Below are positions 12,301-13,101 of a DNA stretch of 13,101 nucleotides, piece by piece (the first letter of the stretch is position 1; each line of letters opens with the position of its first letter). Source of the stretch: SVQP01 sp045652835. Its GTDB lineage: Bacteria > Bacillota > Clostridia > Oscillospirales > CAG-272. The notes under the pieces are model-generated. The model searched no databases. It saw only the letters and a program-made list of their open reading frames with translations, and was not told where the DNA came from. Position numbers and translations under genes: made by a program. The stretch is taken from assembly GCA_045652835.1 (NCBI GenBank), contig JAZOLE010000161.1:1-13101 (forward strand), written 5' to 3'.

Positions 12301-13101
12301 ATGCAACAAGATAAGGAATTTCTCGGCACAGCCCCCGTGGGGCGGTTGCTTTTCAAATTGGCTCTCCCCACCGTGGTAGCGCAGATGGTCAACATGCTTT
12401 ACAACGTGGTGGACCGCATGTATATAGGACACATCCAAGGGTACGGCGACCTTGCGCTGACAGGCGTGGGCGTTTGCCTGCCCCTGATCATGATCGTGTC
12501 CGCCTTTGCAGCACTTGTCGGCTCGGGCGGTGCGCCGCGCGCCTCGATCTGCATGGGGCAGCGCGACTATGAAAAGGCAGAGCGCATCCTCGGCGGATGC
12601 TTTGGCTTGCAGCTGATCATCTCGGCAATCCTGACCGCCGTGCTGCTGATATGGAACAAGCCCTTGCTCTTAGCCTTTGGCGCAAGTGAGAATACCATTG
12701 GGTATGCCACCGAATACATGAGCATTTATGCCGTGGGCACGCTGTTCGTGCAGTTGACGCTTGGTATGAACGCGTTTATCTCGGCACAAGGGTTTACGCG
12801 CGTATCCATGCTCTCGGTCATCATCGGTGCTGTATGCAACATTGTGCTTGACCCCATCTTTATCTACGGACTGGGGCTTGGCGTGCGCGGTGCGGCAATT
12901 GCCACCGTGATCTCGCAGGCGGCATCGACCGTATGGATCGTTTGCTTTTTGCTTGGCAAAAAAACGCACCTTGTGCTGCGCCCCAAATATATGCTGCCCG
13001 TGCCGCGCATCGTGCTTCCCTGCGTAGCGCTGGGACTTGCTACGTTTGTCATGCAATCCAGCGAGAGCGTGATCGCCATTTGCTTTAACACCTCGCTGCG
13101 C
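12301..13101 (+). CDS. MATE-family multidrug/metabolite efflux transporter (3' end off the window)
   Basis: The open frame runs 267 codons to the right edge, a bit over half of the usual ~450 residues. It is a polytopic membrane protein with MATE hallmarks. These are LALPTVVAQMVNMLYNVVDRMYIG at 20-43 (the first helix and loop), GSGGAPRASICMGQRD at 74-89, and NIVLDPIFIYGLGLGVRGAAIAT at 180-202, all typical of the NorM/MepA/DinF-like group. Members export cationic drugs or metabolites in exchange for Na or H ions; the substrate here is unknown. The ATG at 12301 is preceded by AAAAAGGA at a normal distance and by its own promoter. It is likely independent of the lipoprotein operon because a terminator lies between. 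Confidence 0.93.
   Translation, partial: MQQDKEFLGTAPVGRLLFKLALPTVVAQMVNMLYNVVDRMYIGHIQGYGDLALTGVGVCLPLIMIVSAFAALVGSGGAPRASICMGQRDYEKAERILGGCFGLQLIISAILTAVLLIWNKPLLLAFGASENTIGYATEYMSIYAVGTLFVQLTLGMNAFISAQGFTRVSMLSVIIGAVCNIVLDPIFIYGLGLGVRGAAIATVISQAASTVWIVCFLLGKKTHLVLRPKYMLPVPRIVLPCVALGLATFVMQSSESVIAICFNTSLR

Overview
The window looks like a chromosomal segment of a Clostridia-type Firmicute, probably a gut Oscillospirales or Christensenellales-like lineage. This rests on the gene set: a Clostridia-type Fe-S scaffold protein, a PduL-type phosphotransacylase, a TepA-type ClpP homologue, and lipoproteins with Thr/Glu-rich linkers. It also rests on near-consensus sigma-A promoters, strong AGGAGG-like Shine-Dalgarno sites, and many hairpin-rich intergenic repeats. 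The taxonomy is inferred; there is no rRNA or tRNA in the window.

Left part (1-1794, minus strand): a tight three-gene run, pduL, then an SGNH/GDSL hydrolase, then the start of an Fe-S cluster assembly scaffold protein cut by the window edge. All three read leftwards from a clear promoter at 1766-1794. A tepA/clpP-like gene faces right (1876-2595).

Middle (2596-3349): a gene-free block built almost entirely of RNA-like hairpins. Three tandem copies of a 186-bp unit, each with four hairpins, start at the tepA stop codon. A strong bidirectional terminator follows. Then a diverged copy of the same four-hairpin architecture lies in inverted orientation, abutting the 3' end of the convergent nuclease gene. 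This is the most unusual part of the window. The leftward operon that ends there encodes a small conserved protein of unknown function, overlapping a secreted EndA/NUC-type nuclease lipoprotein (3350-4856).

Right-centre (4995-7418): a MazG-like/COG4997 NTP pyrophosphohydrolase has its own extended -10 promoter. Next comes a large perfect-arm palindrome of the CGTAGGGG repeat family. Then comes an ECF-type sigma factor with a C-terminal extension of about 370 residues and no visible anti-sigma gene, closed by a textbook terminator. More CGTAGGGG-type repeats lie between it and a RadC/JAB-domain gene on the minus strand.

Right (8405-13101): divergent consensus promoters drive radC leftwards and a two-gene lipoprotein operon rightwards. 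That operon encodes a secreted endonuclease/exonuclease/phosphatase-family enzyme with an N-terminal beta-rich region, and a 645-aa lipoprotein of unknown function. A terminator closes the operon, and its loop and 3' arm are reused as the -35 and spacer of the next promoter. A MATE-family efflux transporter then runs off the right edge.

The window carries two independent secreted lipoprotein nucleases/phosphoesterases, which suggests extracellular nucleic-acid or phosphoester scavenging. Nothing directly links the two loci apart from similar linkers.
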